57,174 bases of DNA, taken from an uncultured Lachnospiraceae bacterium. GTDB taxonomy: Bacteria; Bacillota; Clostridia; Lachnospirales; Lachnospiraceae. The stretch's first letter is position 1. The number at the start of each line of letters is the position of its first letter. Both the position numbers and the translations under genes were made by a program. The stretch covers positions 1 to 57,174 of the forward strand of contig OMVA01000074.1 in the NCBI GenBank assembly GCA_900314445.1, in the 5' to 3' direction. Shown here one piece after another: positions 37,185 through 46,159 of this stretch. The notes beneath the pieces were generated by a model. It saw only the letters and a list, made by a program, of their open reading frames with translations, searched no databases and was not told the DNA's origin.

Positions 37185-37972
37185 AATAAATGAAAATGCT
37201 CCAAAGCTTTTCTAATTCCACCCTCTTCCACATCTGAGGTAATGAAGTTTGCAGCGGACCTAGCTTCTTCGCTTCCCTTCTCCATGCAAATGGAATTTGC
37301 GGTGAAATTTAACATATCTAAATCATTATTGCCATCACCAAATACATAAACATTTTCCGGTGATTCACCAAAATAATCAAGCAGTTTTTGAATTCCTGTG
37401 GCCTTTGAACACCCCTTTGGGCCTAACTCACAGAAATCCCCTTCTCGCTCAATATAATTAAAATACTCACGGATATAGTCCCGGAAGGCATCCAGATTAC
37501 TATCCTCTGAATACCAGGCTGTGAACTTATCAAATCGGAATTCCGGATTCTCTATACGGGACACAAGCTTTCGATCCTTACTGCCAAAATAAGCAAGCAA
37601 TTTCTGAGTATCTGGAATATCAAAGTTCTCCTCATCGTAACAGGTATAATCTGCATACTCATAGAGACCTCTCATCTTATATTCCCTACACTTTAATGCA
37701 ATCTCCCTGCATGTGCCCTGGTCCATCTCCTGATGAAAAAGCACCTGGTCACCAAGACGCACATAGGAACCAATGCCACAGACATAGCCATCAAATCCTA
37801 CTTCCCGAATAAAATCGTCCACATTTACAAATGGTCTGCCCGTATTGATAAAAATAAGATTCCCAGCTTCCCTGGCCTCAGCCAGTGCTTTTTTTGCATC
37901 TTCCGGAAAATACTTCCTTCCATCATTGGTTATCAGCGTACCATCAATATCAAAAAATAATAAATTACTCAT
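37181..37972 (-). CDS. HAD-superfamily (Cof-type) phosphatase
   Basis: The 263-residue protein has the HAD nucleophile motif LLFFDIDGTLI, a GKA-type lysine region (GCSKATGIQKLLDYFG) and the acidic motif VFGDGNNDLDML. A type-IIB cap lies between. Cof enzymes remove phosphate from sugar phosphates, FMN or cofactors; the substrate is not visible. It lies between the riboflavin operon and the DUF1189-like gene, so a flavin-phosphate role is possible but unproven. AAGGAT precedes the ATG. Confidence 0.85.
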   Translation of the reverse strand: MSNLLFFDIDGTLITNDGRKYFPEDAKKALAEAREAGNLIFINTGRPFVNVDDFIREVGFDGYVCGIGSYVRLGDQVLFHQEMDQGTCREIALKCREYKMRGLYEYADYTCYDEENFDIPDTQKLLAYFGSKDRKLVSRIENPEFRFDKFTAWYSEDSNLDAFRDYIREYFNYIEREGDFCELGPKGCSKATGIQKLLDYFGESPENVYVFGDGNNDLDMLNFTANSICMEKGSEEARSAANFITSDVEEGGIRKALEHFHLL

Positions 37973-38021
37973 AAAAATATCCTTAATTCTTTTATTCTAC
38001 TTCTCTGTCAGAATGAAAGAA

Positions 38022-38486
38022 TTAGAACTGCTTCATAAGGTTAATCATTTCAATTGCTCCAAGAGCACAGTCATAGCCCTTATTTCCTGCCTTTGTACCA
38101 GCACGTGTTACTGCCTGCTCAATTGTATCTGTTGTAAGAATACCGAACATGACTGGAACGCCAGTTTCCAGACCAACCTGAGCAACACCCTTAGATACTT
38201 CAGCACATACATAATCATAATGGCTTGTTTCTCCACGGATAACAGTTCCAAGAGCGATAACCGCATCATATTTACCAGACTGAGCCATCTTCTTTGCAAC
38301 AAGTGGAATTTCGAATGCACCTGGTACCCAGGCAAGATCAATGTTCTCTTCTGCTACGTCATGACGTACAAGTCCGTCCTTTGCACCAGCGATAAGCTTA
38401 GAAACGATGAACTCGTTAAATCTAGCTGCAACAATACCAATCTTAATGTCTGAATTTCCTACTAACTTTCCTTCGATAACCTGCAT
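38022..38486 (-). CDS. ribH: 6,7-dimethyl-8-ribityllumazine synthase
   Basis: RibH joins the pyrimidine amine with dihydroxybutanone phosphate to make lumazine, the last-but-one step of riboflavin synthesis; it forms 60-subunit or pentamer shells. The 154-residue protein has [15 protein letters not shown], the [14 protein letters not shown] loop and [13 protein letters not shown] 38486 follows GGAGG at eight bases. It is the last gene of the riboflavin operon. Confidence 0.96.
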   Translation of the reverse strand: MQVIEGKLVGNSDIKIGIVAARFNEFIVSKLIAGAKDGLVRHDVAEENIDLAWVPGAFEIPLVAKKMAQSGKYDAVIALGTVIRGETSHYDYVCAEVSKGVAQVGLETGVPVMFGILTTDTIEQAVTRAGTKAGNKGYDCALGAIEMINLMKQF

Positions 38487-38538
38487 TTTATAATCCTCCA
38501 AATTATATTTTTCTTATTAATTTATCTTATTAATTTTC

Positions 38539-38573
38539 CATGCAAATGAACTTGCTGAGGCATGTATTTGCAT
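38539..38573. repeat. TCATTTGC-family palindrome between ribBA and ribH (copy 7)
   Basis: ATGCAAATG and ATTTGCAT arms flank ACTTGCTGAGGCATG. The minus strand reads GCAAGTTCATTTGCATGG, matching copy 1 over AAGTTCATTTGCATGG. It lies inside the operon, in the 162-base gap before ribH, and would form an mRNA hairpin. Confidence 0.6.
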
Positions 38574-38648
38574 AATGCTTTCTTAAGTTACTATTTACAA
38601 AATACTTTTAAAAATTATTTCTTTTAAAGATATTTTTTTATGTCTCTT

Positions 38649-39929
38649 TTATAAGAGATGCTTTCTCTTTAAGTCCTCTGTGGTCTTTTCGAAGGCTGCA
38701 TCTCCGTCGTCGCCATCATCCCCTAAATTGTCCAGCATATGTCCCATCTTGTCCTTCTTTGTCTTTAAGTAGAACAGATCATATGCGGATGGTTCGATTT
38801 CGATTGGCACACGCTCAACAATCTCCAAATCATAGCCCTGAAGTCCATAAACCTTCAGTGGATTGTTTGTGAGAAGCTTCATCTTGTGTACACCCAGAGA
38901 AAGAAGAATCTGCTTTCCGATTGTGTAATCACGAGCATCAGCCGGGAAACCTAAAGCCACATTCGCTTCTACGGTATCCATACCCTGATCCTGAAGCTGG
39001 TAAGCACGAATCTTATTGATCAGACCAATACCACGCCCCTCCTGTCTCATGTAGAGAAGAACACCACGGCCGGCTTTCGCAATCTGCTTCATAGCTGCCT
39101 CCAGCTGCTGTCCACAATCACATCTTGCAGAACCAAAGGCATCACCTGTAAGACATTCAGAATGTACTCGTACCAGAACTGGCTCTCCGTCAGATACATC
39201 CCCCATGGTAAGTGCTACATGATGCTCACCATTTAACTGGTTGATAAATCCGTGAATTTCAAAATTGCCATACTTAGTAGGCAGCTTTGCATGTTCTACT
39301 TCTTCTACAAAAATTTCATGTTCTTTGCGGTATTCAATAAGCTTCTCAATGGTAGAAATTTTTAAATCATGTTCCCTGGCAAAAGTAACCAGATCCTCGT
39401 AACGTGCCATTGTGCCATCATCCTTCATGATTTCGCAACAAAGGCCAACAGGCTTACATCCAGCCAGACGGCAAAGATCTACAGTTGCTTCTGTATGTCC
39501 TGGACGTTCCATAACGCCACCCTTCTTTGCTGTAAGAGGGAACATATGACCTGGACGTCTAAAGTCTGCAGCTACAGCATTATCATCCACAAAGAGTCTT
39601 GCTGTAAGGCCTCTTTCTTCTGCAGAAATACCTGTTGTTGTATTCACATGATCGATAGATACTGTGAAAGCTGTCTCATGATTGTCAGTATTAACAGCAC
39701 ACATTGGTGCCAGATGATACTTGTCTGCATAGGACTGATCCGTTGGCATACAAATGAGACCACGTGCCCATTTTGCCATGAGATTTACATTTTCTGTAGT
39801 TGCATGTTCTGCAGCAAAAATGATGTCTCCTTCATTTTCACGATTCTCATCATCCATCATAACAATGGCTTTACCAGCCTTGATATCTGCGAGAATTTCT
39901 TCAATTGAATTTAACTCTACTCTTTCCAT
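38649..39929 (-). CDS. ribBA: 3,4-dihydroxy-2-butanone 4-phosphate synthase / GTP cyclohydrolase II
   Basis: The 426-residue fusion enzyme makes both riboflavin precursors. The N-terminal RibB half (1-205) has [10 protein letters not shown], a RPGHMFPL loop and [11 protein letters not shown]. The C-terminal RibA half (about 206-400) has the zinc-binding [15 protein letters not shown] and [11 protein letters not shown]. An acidic tail ends with KRKHLL. AAAGGA precedes the ATG. The gene lies 12 bases behind ribE. Confidence 0.97.
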   Translation of the reverse strand: MERVELNSIEEILADIKAGKAIVMMDDENRENEGDIIFAAEHATTENVNLMAKWARGLICMPTDQSYADKYHLAPMCAVNTDNHETAFTVSIDHVNTTTGISAEERGLTARLFVDDNAVAADFRRPGHMFPLTAKKGGVMERPGHTEATVDLCRLAGCKPVGLCCEIMKDDGTMARYEDLVTFAREHDLKISTIEKLIEYRKEHEIFVEEVEHAKLPTKYGNFEIHGFINQLNGEHHVALTMGDVSDGEPVLVRVHSECLTGDAFGSARCDCGQQLEAAMKQIAKAGRGVLLYMRQEGRGIGLINKIRAYQLQDQGMDTVEANVALGFPADARDYTIGKQILLSLGVHKMKLLTNNPLKVYGLQGYDLEIVERVPIEIEPSAYDLFYLKTKKDKMGHMLDNLGDDGDDGDAAFEKTTEDLKRKHLL

Positions 39930-39941
39930 AATGTTCCTTTC

Positions 39942-40601
39942 TTACATAAATCCGTTCTCCATGAGTGTATCCATTGAAAGTCCAGACTTCTTTTCCTTTT
40001 TAGCAGGAGCATCTCCAAAATGCATGAAATGCTCAATATATTTTCCTACCATATCATTCTCTAAATTGACACGATCACCAATCTTTTTAGAAAGTAAGGT
40101 AGTTTCATCCTTGGTATGTGGAATAATAGAAACCGAAAAGTCACAAGCCGTGACTTTGGCAACCGTCAGGCTGATACCATCCATTGCAATGGAACCCTTT
40201 TCAATAATATATTTTAAAAGATTATCATCACAGGCAATCTTTACCCAGACTGCATTATCTTCCTTATCCATAGCTGCAATCTTTCCTGTTCCATCAATAT
40301 GACCACTGACGATATGTCCACCAAATCGACCATTCATCTGCATGGCTCTTTCCAGATTTACATGACTGCCTGGCTTTAAATCTCCCAGAGAAGAACGTCT
40401 AAGGGTTTCTGCCATAACGTCCGCGGTAAATCCATTTGGCGATACTGTAGTTGCTGTCAAGCAAACTCCATTGGTGGCAATACTGTCTCCCACCCTCACA
40501 TCATCCATAATAGACTTTGCCTGAATAGAAAGGATGCAGGATTTTTCGCCCCTTTGAATTCCTTTAACAGTACCTATTTCTTCAATAATTCCTGTAAACA
40601 T
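39942..40601 (-). CDS. ribE: Riboflavin synthase alpha subunit
   Basis: The enzyme dismutates two lumazines to riboflavin and the pyrimidine amine. The 219-residue protein has two lumazine-binding repeats starting MFTGIIEEIG and GRFGGHIVSGHIDG, with the substrate motif GVCLTA in the first and GISLTV in the second. Repeat similarity and length are typical. The gene lies nine bases behind ribD. Confidence 0.96.
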   Translation of the reverse strand: MFTGIIEEIGTVKGIQRGEKSCILSIQAKSIMDDVRVGDSIATNGVCLTATTVSPNGFTADVMAETLRRSSLGDLKPGSHVNLERAMQMNGRFGGHIVSGHIDGTGKIAAMDKEDNAVWVKIACDDNLLKYIIEKGSIAMDGISLTVAKVTACDFSVSIIPHTKDETTLLSKKIGDRVNLENDMVGKYIEHFMHFGDAPAKKEKKSGLSMDTLMENGFM

Positions 40602-40610
40602 CTATCATCC

Positions 40611-41747
40611 TCAATTCTTTTTATATATGAGTTCCACGTCCTGATTGTGTCTTTCCAGGCCAGTGAGTGTAAAGAGCTCCGCCAAGTCCATTTGGGCAAA
40701 TCCCTGTCCATCCACAGGACTTATAGCCCTCTTTCCACCAATCATTTTTGGTGCCACAAAGGCATGAACTTCATCAATGAGATGGTTTTCCAGAAGCTGC
40801 CAGGCAAGTCTGCCGCCGCCTTCCAGAAGGATTCCATCAATACCAGCCTGTCCCAACTTTTCCATGGCATCCTGCCAATCCATCTTGCCCTTATCTCCCG
40901 ATGCAATGATGATTTCAAGGCCAAGCTCTTCCAATTCTTTTTGACGATGTACCCAGTCAGACCAAACAAGAGAAGCCTGATCTGGCTCTGTGGTTAAGAG
41001 AATGGTTCGAATTTCCTTTGCCGTCTTTACAATCTTTGAATCCTCTGGAATGGAAAGATAGGAATCCACAATGATACGCACCGGATTTCTACCACCTCGA
41101 TCCAATCTGCAGGTGAGTTCTGGATCATCCGCAAGGAGGGTACCCATTCCCACCATAATCCCGGTATAGAGATTTCTCATTTCATGAATCTTTTCCAAAG
41201 AATCCGGTCCAGACACATACTTAGAATTTCCTGTGTATGTAGCAATCTTTCCATCCATGGTCATGGCATATTTATAAACTATGTATGGAGTCTTCTGGGT
41301 AATGTAATGGAAGAAAACATCATTTAAAGCATCGCACTCTTCCTTCATTACATGGGTCACTGTTTCCACACCATGTTCATTCAAAAACTGAAGTCCTTTG
41401 CCAGCAACTAAAGGATTGGGATCATCACTGCCCACATATACTTTCTTGATACCAGCTTCCACCACAGCCTCTGTGCAAGGTGGTTGATGTCCGTGATGGC
41501 AACATGGTTCCAGGGTGACATAGATTTCAGCCCCCCTCATATCTTCTCCCCTTTCTTTGGCATTCTTAATTGCATTTCGCTCTGCATGCAAATCACCAAA
41601 TCTGGCGTGATAGCCTTCACCAATGATTCGGCCATCCTTTACAATAACAGCCCCCACCAAAGGATTGGGATTAACTGCCCCTGCTCCCTTCTTTGCCAAC
41701 TCAATGGCACGAAGCATATATTCATTTTCCATTAATGTATTATCCAT
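40611..41747 (-). CDS. ribD: Bifunctional riboflavin deaminase/reductase
   Basis: RibD deaminates then reduces the pyrimidine made by GTP cyclohydrolase II. The N-terminal deaminase (1-145) has the zinc site HAERNAI and TLEPCCHHGHQPPCTEAV. The C-terminal reductase (about 150-378) has KYAMTMDGKIAT, SKYVSG and the GGGRLAWQLL NADPH loop. The 378-residue length is typical. It is the first gene of the operon, behind the FMN riboswitch. GAAGGAAG precedes the ATG. Confidence 0.97.
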   Translation of the reverse strand: MDNTLMENEYMLRAIELAKKGAGAVNPNPLVGAVIVKDGRIIGEGYHARFGDLHAERNAIKNAKERGEDMRGAEIYVTLEPCCHHGHQPPCTEAVVEAGIKKVYVGSDDPNPLVAGKGLQFLNEHGVETVTHVMKEECDALNDVFFHYITQKTPYIVYKYAMTMDGKIATYTGNSKYVSGPDSLEKIHEMRNLYTGIMVGMGTLLADDPELTCRLDRGGRNPVRIIVDSYLSIPEDSKIVKTAKEIRTILLTTEPDQASLVWSDWVHRQKELEELGLEIIIASGDKGKMDWQDAMEKLGQAGIDGILLEGGGRLAWQLLENHLIDEVHAFVAPKMIGGKRAISPVDGQGFAQMDLAELFTLTGLERHNQDVELIYKKN

Positions 41748-41760
41748 ATTTCTTCCTTCA

Positions 41761-41794
41761 AAAAGAAAAGAGCCCTTGCATTAATCAAGGGCTC
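41761..41794 (-). terminator. Riboswitch-controlled terminator before ribD
   Basis: GAGCCCTTG (41770-41778) pairs fully with CAAGGGCTC (41786-41794). On the minus strand TTTTCTTTTT follows. It lies between the FMN aptamer and the ribD start and is the likely expression platform: FMN binding should favour this hairpin. Confidence 0.85.
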
Positions 41795-41811
41795 ATAAAA
41801 GTTAAATTATT

Positions 41812-41831
41812 CCCGGCAAATGAACTGCCCA
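41812..41831 (-). repeat. TCATTTGC-family half-site inside the FMN riboswitch leader (copy 8)
   Basis: The minus strand reads TGGGCAGTTCATTTGCCGGG, matching the 50309-50349 palindrome over GCAGTTCATTTGCC. It lies between the aptamer 3' end and the terminator, where antiterminator bases would be expected. Confidence 0.6.
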
Positions 41832-41865
41832 CAGACTCTACGCCAAGCATCCCATTTACCAAATT

Positions 41866-41973
41866 CATCTTCTTTCATCCAGACTTTACTGTCGGCCCCG
41901 GAATTACACCGGATCTGCATACTGCTCGCGGGCTATACCGCCGGTCAGGAATTTCACCCTGCCCTGAAGATCT
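41866..41973 (-). ncRNA. FMN riboswitch (RFN element)
   Basis: The minus strand contains the highly conserved RFN aptamer: P1 arms ATCTTC/GAAGAT, then CAGGGCAGGGTGAAATTCC, GACCGGCGGTATAGCCCGCG, GGTGTAATTCCGG and GTCTGGATGAAAGAAG. It directs transcription termination of the riboflavin operon when FMN is plentiful. The position 5' of ribD and the downstream terminator fit. The promoter is at 41997-42025. Confidence 0.95.
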
Positions 41974-41996
41974 TATTTATTTTTATGCCAGTAATA

Positions 41997-42025
41997 TATT
42001 TACCAGCCATAGCTATCCTAATCAA
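41997..42025 (-). promoter_or_regulatory. Riboflavin operon promoter
   Basis: Minus-strand -35 TTGATT (42020-42025) and -10 TAAATA (41997-42002) have a 17-base spacer and lie just before the aptamer. Confidence 0.6.
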
Positions 42026-42046
42026 TTTAGGCTGAAAAATCAAGTA

Positions 42047-44770
42047 TTATTCAGCATCCTTACCAATTGAAAGGAATCCATTTTCATTTGCCTTAAGCAG
42101 TGCGGAAAGACCAATATTACGTCTTGTGCCATCACCTGCTACATAAATCTCACCAGTTTCAACCAGAGACTTGGCAATCTTGATCACATCGCCCTTAAAC
42201 TGAATCATCTGACGACGATCCTTAGAACTCAGCTTGAAGAGGTACTGGTTCTTTGATGAAATCAGAAGGATACTGAATGAGAATACATTATCCTTACTAT
42301 CTCTCATACCAGAACCGATCATACGAGAATTTGCAATGATGATTTCTGCATTCTGATCTGGCAGATACTCAGAAAGAATCAGCTTGTAAATCTTCAGGTA
42401 GTCATCTTCAGATTCAACCTGAATTGGAAGTTCAGCAACAGCAAATTCAATTGCGGAATCTGCCATCTTGATTGTACCACCTTCATCATTGATGACAGCA
42501 CTGGCCTCTCTTGGAACCAGAAGTCTGAAGAACTTATTCTCGATAACCTTCTGGGATGATTCAGGTTCCACAATTACAAGTTCTGGATAAGCCTTTTCCA
42601 GCTTATTCATGGAAATGATAGCAGAATCTTCACCCTTTTCAGCAATCTCAACTAACTTTGTATACAGTTCTGCAATGGCAGGTGTCTTATACTTAACCAG
42701 TTCTACAATCTTATCTACCGCTGGAACATAGGCCATGGCAGCATTTTCCAGATAAAGGGAAATCAGCTGTTCTGTAGATGCACCCTTCTCTTCTTTGTAC
42801 TGAATAACCTTGAAGAGGTTTTCCTTATCAAAGCCATCGTACTTCTGATCATATGCCTTTTCAAAGTACTTTAGAGATCTCTTATCTCCGTTGTAATCTT
42901 CCTTATTCTCTTCCTGCTCATAAATACGAGCAAGTTCGTAAGCTGCCTGAACGCTACCTAATCCAAGGGCCTCCAGGAATGCCTTTTCAATTTCATAATC
43001 GTTGGCAATGAAGAATACCTGACTCTGCTTCATAAGAGCAACCTTCAGTGCAGTTGCACCAGAACCTGCCTTTACAGCACGCTCCCACTTGTCAACCGCA
43101 CTCTGCAGATTCTCACCGCCAAGATCCTTAATATCATTGATATAAGCTTCTGCTTCACCAATACCATTCTTCTGTGCTTCTTCAAAATACTTAAGAGCCT
43201 TTTCTCCATCACGACCTGAATGAAGCAGTCCGTAATAGTAGAAACGTCCCAGATAGAAAGGAACTCTCTTATGTCCTAAACGATACGCATCCTCATACCA
43301 CTTGAGAGCCTTAGGATAATCCTTCTTCTCCTGGTCAAAGATATTACCAATAAGGAAAGCAAGATCTGGATCCTTGGTAGCATCAAAGAGCTGCTTTGCA
43401 TAAGAGATTGTTTTCTCTAAGTCGTTATAAGGTGATTCTTTATCATAGTAAAGATCAATCAGAAGGTAAGAAGCTTTGATGGAACCAAGTTTCTTAGCCT
43501 GCTTTGCTGCAGTCATGGCAGATTCATAATCTTCCATGTAGTAGCAATATTCAGCCTCTCCATAATACTGGTTGGCTGGCATATTCTGAGACTGATCACT
43601 TACACGAGTTGGTGTAGTAAATGCAAATGAGTTTGCCGTTTCAAAAATAATTTCTTCGTACTGCTCAATAATTTCCATGGTAGCACAGACAAATCTCATG
43701 CAAGCCAGACGTCTACCCTGATAGAAGGCAAATGTAACAATACCTCTATTCATATCCTTATGGTAAAAGGTTGTACAGATACCATCTGAATACTCAGTAA
43801 TGTATGGCTTTAAATTTAATTCCTCATCGAATGCATCATTGCAATATCTTAAATACTGTTCCAGACCCATCTTAGAATCTCTTGGGATAGAATCATAAGA
43901 TACATACATTTCGAAATCTTTATAAGTCAGAGTTGGTGCATAATACTCTTCATCGGTTTCTTCATTGATTGTCTTAACCCAATCCTTAGGAAGCTTATGA
44001 ATGTAACCATCAACCTGATTATGTACATAGGTATACTGATACTGCAGCTTGGCAGGGTCAATTGCCTTATAGTGAGGTGGCTTATGAGCCTTCTGCTTTC
44101 TCTTCTCACGAATTTCCGTATAAAGGCGATCTTTTTCCTCAAATTCGATGGAATCCGTGTGCTCACTGGCATACTTTACACGCTCATAAGCTGCGCTTGC
44201 CTTCTCATCTCCCATATCAGCAAGTTTCTTATACCAGGACATAGCTCTATCCAAATCGATTGGAATAATGAAATCAGACTTGTTACCGTATTCATCCACA
44301 CGGCAAAGTCCATTTTCATAAACTGAACCAAGATTCATATAAGCAGGCTTAACGTCTAAGGCAGCAGCCTTCTCAAAGAAGGTAATAGCCTTAGAGAAAT
44401 TCTGAGCCTCCAGATACATCTTAGCTGTTCTATAAACTGTTTCTGGATCTGTTGTCTGATTGGTAAACTTTTCAAGATACCCAGCTGCCTTATTTAAATC
44501 AATGTCAGTTCTGGCATTGCTATAGGCACCCTTTTCATAGAATTCACTGAGCACCATAAGTGCATCCAGTCCAAGTTGCTTGTATGTTGGATCATTAATG
44601 CCGATGGCAGAAATACCCTCCAGAACGTCCACTGCTTCCTGTGCGGATGCATTGTCCATTAAGGTCATAGCCTTGTCATACTGTAATTCAACATTGCTCT
44701 TGGTTTCTTTTGCTTGTCCGAATCTGGACAGAATTGGAATATTAGAAAAAAGTTTACTGAAAAAGCCCAT
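42047..44770 (-). CDS. Large TPR/Sel1-repeat protein with two flanking unknown domains
   Basis: The 907-residue protein has no signal or membrane segment. TPR/Sel1-like helical repeats cover residues 25-215 and about 400-730 (AYMNLGSVYENG, KALKWYEDAYRLGHKRVPFYLGRFYYYG, ALKYFEEAQKNGIGEAEAY). A domain near 245-385 (YIHKLPKDWVKTI to GRRLACMRFV) and a C-terminal one near 750-880 (FFRLLVPREASAVIN to YLFKLSS) look like two related alpha/beta modules, perhaps PsbP/DcrB-like. I do not recognise the whole protein. A scaffold role is inference from TPR content. ATG 44770 follows GGAGGG; a GTG at 44788 sits in that site. A palindrome overlaps its -35. Confidence 0.7.
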   Translation of the reverse strand: MGFFSKLFSNIPILSRFGQAKETKSNVELQYDKAMTLMDNASAQEAVDVLEGISAIGINDPTYKQLGLDALMVLSEFYEKGAYSNARTDIDLNKAAGYLEKFTNQTTDPETVYRTAKMYLEAQNFSKAITFFEKAAALDVKPAYMNLGSVYENGLCRVDEYGNKSDFIIPIDLDRAMSWYKKLADMGDEKASAAYERVKYASEHTDSIEFEEKDRLYTEIREKRKQKAHKPPHYKAIDPAKLQYQYTYVHNQVDGYIHKLPKDWVKTINEETDEEYYAPTLTYKDFEMYVSYDSIPRDSKMGLEQYLRYCNDAFDEELNLKPYITEYSDGICTTFYHKDMNRGIVTFAFYQGRRLACMRFVCATMEIIEQYEEIIFETANSFAFTTPTRVSDQSQNMPANQYYGEAEYCYYMEDYESAMTAAKQAKKLGSIKASYLLIDLYYDKESPYNDLEKTISYAKQLFDATKDPDLAFLIGNIFDQEKKDYPKALKWYEDAYRLGHKRVPFYLGRFYYYGLLHSGRDGEKALKYFEEAQKNGIGEAEAYINDIKDLGGENLQSAVDKWERAVKAGSGATALKVALMKQSQVFFIANDYEIEKAFLEALGLGSVQAAYELARIYEQEENKEDYNGDKRSLKYFEKAYDQKYDGFDKENLFKVIQYKEEKGASTEQLISLYLENAAMAYVPAVDKIVELVKYKTPAIAELYTKLVEIAEKGEDSAIISMNKLEKAYPELVIVEPESSQKVIENKFFRLLVPREASAVINDEGGTIKMADSAIEFAVAELPIQVESEDDYLKIYKLILSEYLPDQNAEIIIANSRMIGSGMRDSKDNVFSFSILLISSKNQYLFKLSSKDRRQMIQFKGDVIKIAKSLVETGEIYVAGDGTRRNIGLSALLKANENGFLSIGKDAE

Positions 44771-44828
44771 TTGAAAACGTCCCTCCACGCTTAATAACGA
44801 TATTTTTCACAAAATTTCGCTACGTTAG

Positions 44829-44857
44829 AGTATAGCACACATAATAGGGCCATTCAA
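44829..44857 (-). promoter_or_regulatory. Promoter of the TPR gene
   Basis: Minus-strand -35 TTGAAT (44852-44857) and -10 TATACT (44829-44834) have a 17-base spacer. The -35 lies inside an inverted repeat (44848-44871). Confidence 0.7.
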
Positions 44858-44871
44858 TAAATGAAATGGCC
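44848..44871. promoter_or_regulatory. Inverted repeat over the -35 of the TPR gene promoter
   Basis: GGCCATTCA and TGAAATGGCC form a 24-base near-perfect palindrome. No T run follows on either strand, so it is not a terminator. Its position over the -35 suggests an operator for a repressor. Confidence 0.55.
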
Positions 44872-44901
44872 GAAATCCCATATATTTTCTAGATATTTGA
44901 T

Positions 44902-44954
44902 AAAAAAAGAGCCTATAGAAAGGGGCACCTATCCGATGTCTTTCTACAAGCTCT
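44902..44954 (-). terminator. Terminator of the rapZ-whiA-HPr-like operon
   Basis: GAGC (44909-44912) and AGAAAG (44917-44922) pair with CTTTCT (44940-44945) and GCTC (44950-44953). On the minus strand a run of seven T residues follows (44902-44908). It lies about 30 bases past the HPr-like stop. Confidence 0.75.
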
Positions 44955-44985
44955 CTATACTTCATATTCTGATAAAAAAGGAAAA

Positions 44986-45243
44986 TTAAACAGCAGAACG
45001 CATGTACTTAATAATAGCCTTAATAGCTTCTGCTTCATCCTTGCCATCAGCCTGAATTTCGATTTCTTCATCGTTGCAAAGACCAAGGCTCATCATTCCC
45101 ATGATTGATTTTGCATTGATCTTCTTATTTCCAGAAACGAAATAAATCTCACTCTCATACTGGCTAGCAGTCTGTACGATTTCCGCAACAGGGCGAGCCT
45201 CTCTAAAATTTGGTAATTCAATAGTAAATGTCTGTGCTGTCAT
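44986..45243 (-). CDS. HPr-like (Crh-type) protein with Glu15 and Ser46
   Basis: The 85-residue protein is an HPr fold by its AKSIMGMMSLG and IEIQADGKDEAEAI segments. In HPr, His15 in GLHARPA carries PTS phosphate. Here the sequence is FREARPV, so position 15 is Glu. Ser46, the HPrK/P target, is kept at exactly position 46 (AKSIMG). Bacillus subtilis Crh has Gln at 15 and also lies behind whiA; it acts as a CcpA co-repressor when Ser46 is phosphorylated. I infer a Crh-like role. The ATG lies one base after the whiA stop. AAAGGAG in the whiA tail serves as ribosome site. Confidence 0.85.
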   Translation of the reverse strand: MTAQTFTIELPNFREARPVAEIVQTASQYESEIYFVSGNKKINAKSIMGMMSLGLCNDEEIEIQADGKDEAEAIKAIIKYMRSAV

Positions 45244-45244
45244 T

Positions 45245-46159
45245 TCATTCTCCTTTTCTAAGTTCATCTGCAAGATCACTAATTTTTTTCAAACGATGTC
45301 TCACCCCGGATTTTCCAAGAGGTGGATCCATTTCTTCCCCCAGTTCCTGTAAGGAAAGGTAAGGAAATTGAAGCCTTATTTGGCAAATCTCCTGTAATGG
45401 AACAGGTAGACTTGATAAGCCTTGCTTCCTTGCAATATATTGAATATCATCAACCTGCCTGGCCCCTGTATTTGCTGTCTTCAGGGAATTAGCAGTATCG
45501 CAATTCACTTCTCTGTTAATAGAATTTCGAATATCCTTCAAAATTCTTGTATTTTCAAATTCCATCATTGTGCCTGAGGCCCCCATAATTCCAAGCAAGT
45601 TGGAAATGGAATCGCCATCCTTAACATATACAACGAACCGTTCATCTTTACGTTGTAATGCTTTCGCCTGAATCTGTAAGGAGGATAACATATTGGAAAT
45701 TTGTTTTGCATCCGCCCTGGTTCTAAGCAAAAACTCCATTTGATATGCCTTAGAAGGCTCACCAATGGAACCTCCTCCCAGGAATACACCACGGATTAAG
45801 CTTCGTCCGCAACACTCCTTCATATAGGGAGGACTCTGAAAAGTTAGAAATCTGCCTTCCTTCACCAGATGAAGATTACTCATAAGACGATGAGTAGCTT
45901 CCGGATCAGAAAGTACTAACTTACGATGATGGATCTTTTCATCTACTAAAGAAAATGTCTCTTTCGAAATACCAAGAGCATACATCGCTTCTGTTAACAT
46001 CTTTTCTTCTATTTGCTTATTCTCAACACGTATTTCCAGCGAATCTTCCCTGACTCTTCCGTTAACCATCAGAAATCCGGTAAGTTCTGCTATCATACAG
46101 TGTCTGGCTTTCACATTTTTGCTGCAAAGTTCAGCTTTTAAATCCGAAGAAAAAGACAC
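45245..46159 (-). CDS. whiA: DNA-binding protein WhiA
   Basis: WhiA is a broadly conserved Gram-positive protein linked to sporulation in actinobacteria and to chromosome segregation and division in Firmicutes. The 304-residue protein has an N-terminal LAGLIDADG-like domain without the endonuclease residues and a C-terminal HTH (LSLQELGEEMDPPLGKSGVRHRLKKI). The start GTG overlaps the rapZ stop by one base (TAGTG), indicating translational coupling. Confidence 0.95.
   Translation of the reverse strand: MSFSSDLKAELCSKNVKARHCMIAELTGFLMVNGRVREDSLEIRVENKQIEEKMLTEAMYALGISKETFSLVDEKIHHRKLVLSDPEATHRLMSNLHLVKEGRFLTFQSPPYMKECCGRSLIRGVFLGGGSIGEPSKAYQMEFLLRTRADAKQISNMLSSLQIQAKALQRKDERFVVYVKDGDSISNLLGIMGASGTMMEFENTRILKDIRNSINREVNCDTANSLKTANTGARQVDDIQYIARKQGLSSLPVPLQEICQIRLQFPYLSLQELGEEMDPPLGKSGVRHRLKKISDLADELRKGE

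Noticed and set aside
37845..40302. Long plus-strand frames (about 180-200 codons) opposite the HAD, ribH and ribBA genes
   Set aside because: They run across gene ends on the other strand and have Cys/Ser/Phe-rich antisense composition. The minus-strand enzymes explain the sequence.
43620..43640. GCAAATGAGTTTGCC inside the TPR gene as another repeat copy
   Set aside because: It codes in frame for ANSFAF with no TGCGCA part. Similar chance 8-mers occur in coaBC, argD, rapZ, rarA and the ROK kinase gene.
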